NCBI GenBank assembly: GCA_021778165.1
Contig: JAJYCU010000006.1
Location: 4,831-12,300, forward strand
Direction of reading: 5' to 3'
From: a bacterium
GTDB lineage: Bacteria; Patescibacteria; Saccharimonadia; Saccharimonadales; UBA4665
DNA: 7,470 bases
A model generated the notes under the pieces. That model ran no database searches, was not told the DNA's origin, and worked only from the letters and a program-made list of their open reading frames with translations. Below are positions 7,089 through 7,470 of this stretch, one piece after another (within the stretch, counting starts at the first letter, position 1; every line of letters starts with the position of its first letter). The position numbers and the translations under genes were made by a program.

Positions 7089-7173
7089 ATATATTAATTT
7101 TAGACCAAGCTTTATCGTTTTGATATAATAAGATTATGTTTAAAAATAAAAATATAAAAATACTATTATTTAT
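7071..7173. repeat. 22-bp inverted repeat bracketing the promoter and start of the downstream gene
   Basis: Arm 7071-7092 is the reverse complement of arm 7152-7173 at 21 of 22 positions. The uninterrupted core is TAGTATTTTTATAT (7079-7092) against ATATAAAAATACTA (7152-7165). The single mismatch (G7078/T7166) would be a G-U pair in RNA. The 59-nt spacer holds the promoter at 7101-7129 and ATG 7136. The left arm covers the last bases and stop of the glycosyltransferase gene; the right arm encodes residues 6-13 of the next protein's membrane anchor. The arms are A/T-rich, so chance similarity cannot be excluded. Confidence 0.7.
7101..7129 (+). promoter_or_regulatory. Extended -10 promoter for the membrane-anchored protein gene
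   Basis: TGaTATAAT (TG at 7121-7122, TATAAT at 7124-7129) is a perfect extended -10. TAGACC (7101-7106) matches 4 of 6 positions of the TTGACA -35 box at the ideal 17-bp spacing. Only 6 nt separate the -10 hexamer from ATG 7136, so transcription would begin at or next to the A of the start codon, giving a leaderless mRNA. No Shine-Dalgarno sequence is present. Confidence 0.65.
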
Positions 7174-7470
7174 AATTGTTTTTATCGCAATAGTAGGTTT
7201 TGTAGTCATCAGGTATTTAGACAATAAAGCCTCGTCGGCTAACAATAAACAGTCCACAACATCTCTTCAATCGAAGTTAGAGCCTAGTAGTAATGGCAAT
7301 AACTTAGCAACCAATAAACCCTCAAGCACATCATCAACAACACCCGCTACCTTGATTTATCCGACAGGAAGTTTTGTTAGTAACCATAACCCGGTATTGA
7401 ATAACCCTAATCTTGAGAGTGAACAATCAACTTGCAACACGACACCCGGCGCAAGTTGTAATATATTTTT
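7136..7470 (+). CDS. Membrane-anchored extracellular protein with Ser/Thr/Asn-rich stalk, N-terminal part
   Basis: An ATG at 7136 opens a frame that stays open to the window end (111 codons, no stop). The start MFKNKNIK is short and basic, followed by a hydrophobic segment at about residues 8-25 (ILLFIIVFIAIVGFVVI). This is a signal anchor or uncleaved signal peptide; no lipobox cysteine or clear signal-peptidase site is seen. Residues about 29-72 are rich in Ser, Thr, Asn and Pro, as in an exposed stalk. They lead into a region with LIYPTGSFVSN (73-83) and two cysteines spaced CX7C (C100 and C108, STCNTTPGASCNI), which looks like the start of a folded extracellular beta-domain with a possible disulfide. 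I do not recognise the family. It has its own promoter, so a functional link to the polysaccharide operon is only positional. The placement of the -10 box directly before the ATG supports this start. Confidence 0.72.
   Translation, partial: MFKNKNIKILLFIIVFIAIVGFVVIRYLDNKASSANNKQSTTSLQSKLEPSSNGNNLATNKPSSTSSTTPATLIYPTGSFVSNHNPVLNNPNLESEQSTCNTTPGASCNIF

Overview
The window is an AT-rich, gene-dense stretch of a bacterial genome with every gene on the + strand. It carries most of a surface-polysaccharide locus of the ABC-transporter (Wzm/Wzt) type. TGA is used as an ordinary stop (ends of the 686-aa glycosyltransferase gene and of the methyltransferase gene), so recoded-TGA lineages are unlikely. 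The low GC, tight packing, very short or absent 5' leaders at two gene starts, and a downstream anchored Ser/Thr/Asn-rich protein would fit a Patescibacteria/CPR-like genome. That is an inference; nothing here fixes the taxonomy.

Layout: (a) 2-226, the C-terminal end of a GDP-mannose 4,6-dehydratase; (b) 227-268, a short gap with a perfect extended -10 box (TGtTATAAT) just before the next start codon; (c) 269-7078, five genes that overlap or abut and probably form one operon: a fused GT2-GT4 glycosyltransferase (686 aa), the exporter permease Wzm (270 aa), the exporter ATPase Wzt with a C-terminal carbohydrate-binding-type domain (403 aa), a class I SAM methyltransferase (287 aa), and a tandem GT2-GT2 glycosyltransferase with an N-terminal coiled coil (635 aa); (d) 7079-7135, a short gap with a second extended -10 promoter; (e) 7136 to the window end, the start of a membrane-anchored extracellular protein.

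How the genes may work together: Gmd makes GDP-4-keto-6-deoxymannose, the precursor of GDP-D-rhamnose, GDP-L-fucose or GDP-perosamine. The two multi-domain glycosyltransferases (four GT modules) polymerise the glycan on a lipid carrier in the cytoplasm. The methyltransferase could cap the non-reducing end, the Wzt C-terminal domain could read that cap, and Wzm/Wzt would export the chain. The order wzm-wzt-methyltransferase matches the chain-capping logic known from E. coli O8/O9a, but the cap is inferred here, not shown.

The two most unusual non-coding observations are the placement of both extended -10 boxes almost on top of start codons, implying leaderless or near-leaderless mRNAs, and a 22-bp near-perfect inverted repeat (7071-7092 / 7152-7173). 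The repeat brackets the second promoter and start codon, and its arms lie in the end of one gene and the beginning of the next. No tRNA, rRNA, CRISPR array or insertion sequence was seen, and no gene-free stretch exceeds 60 bases.
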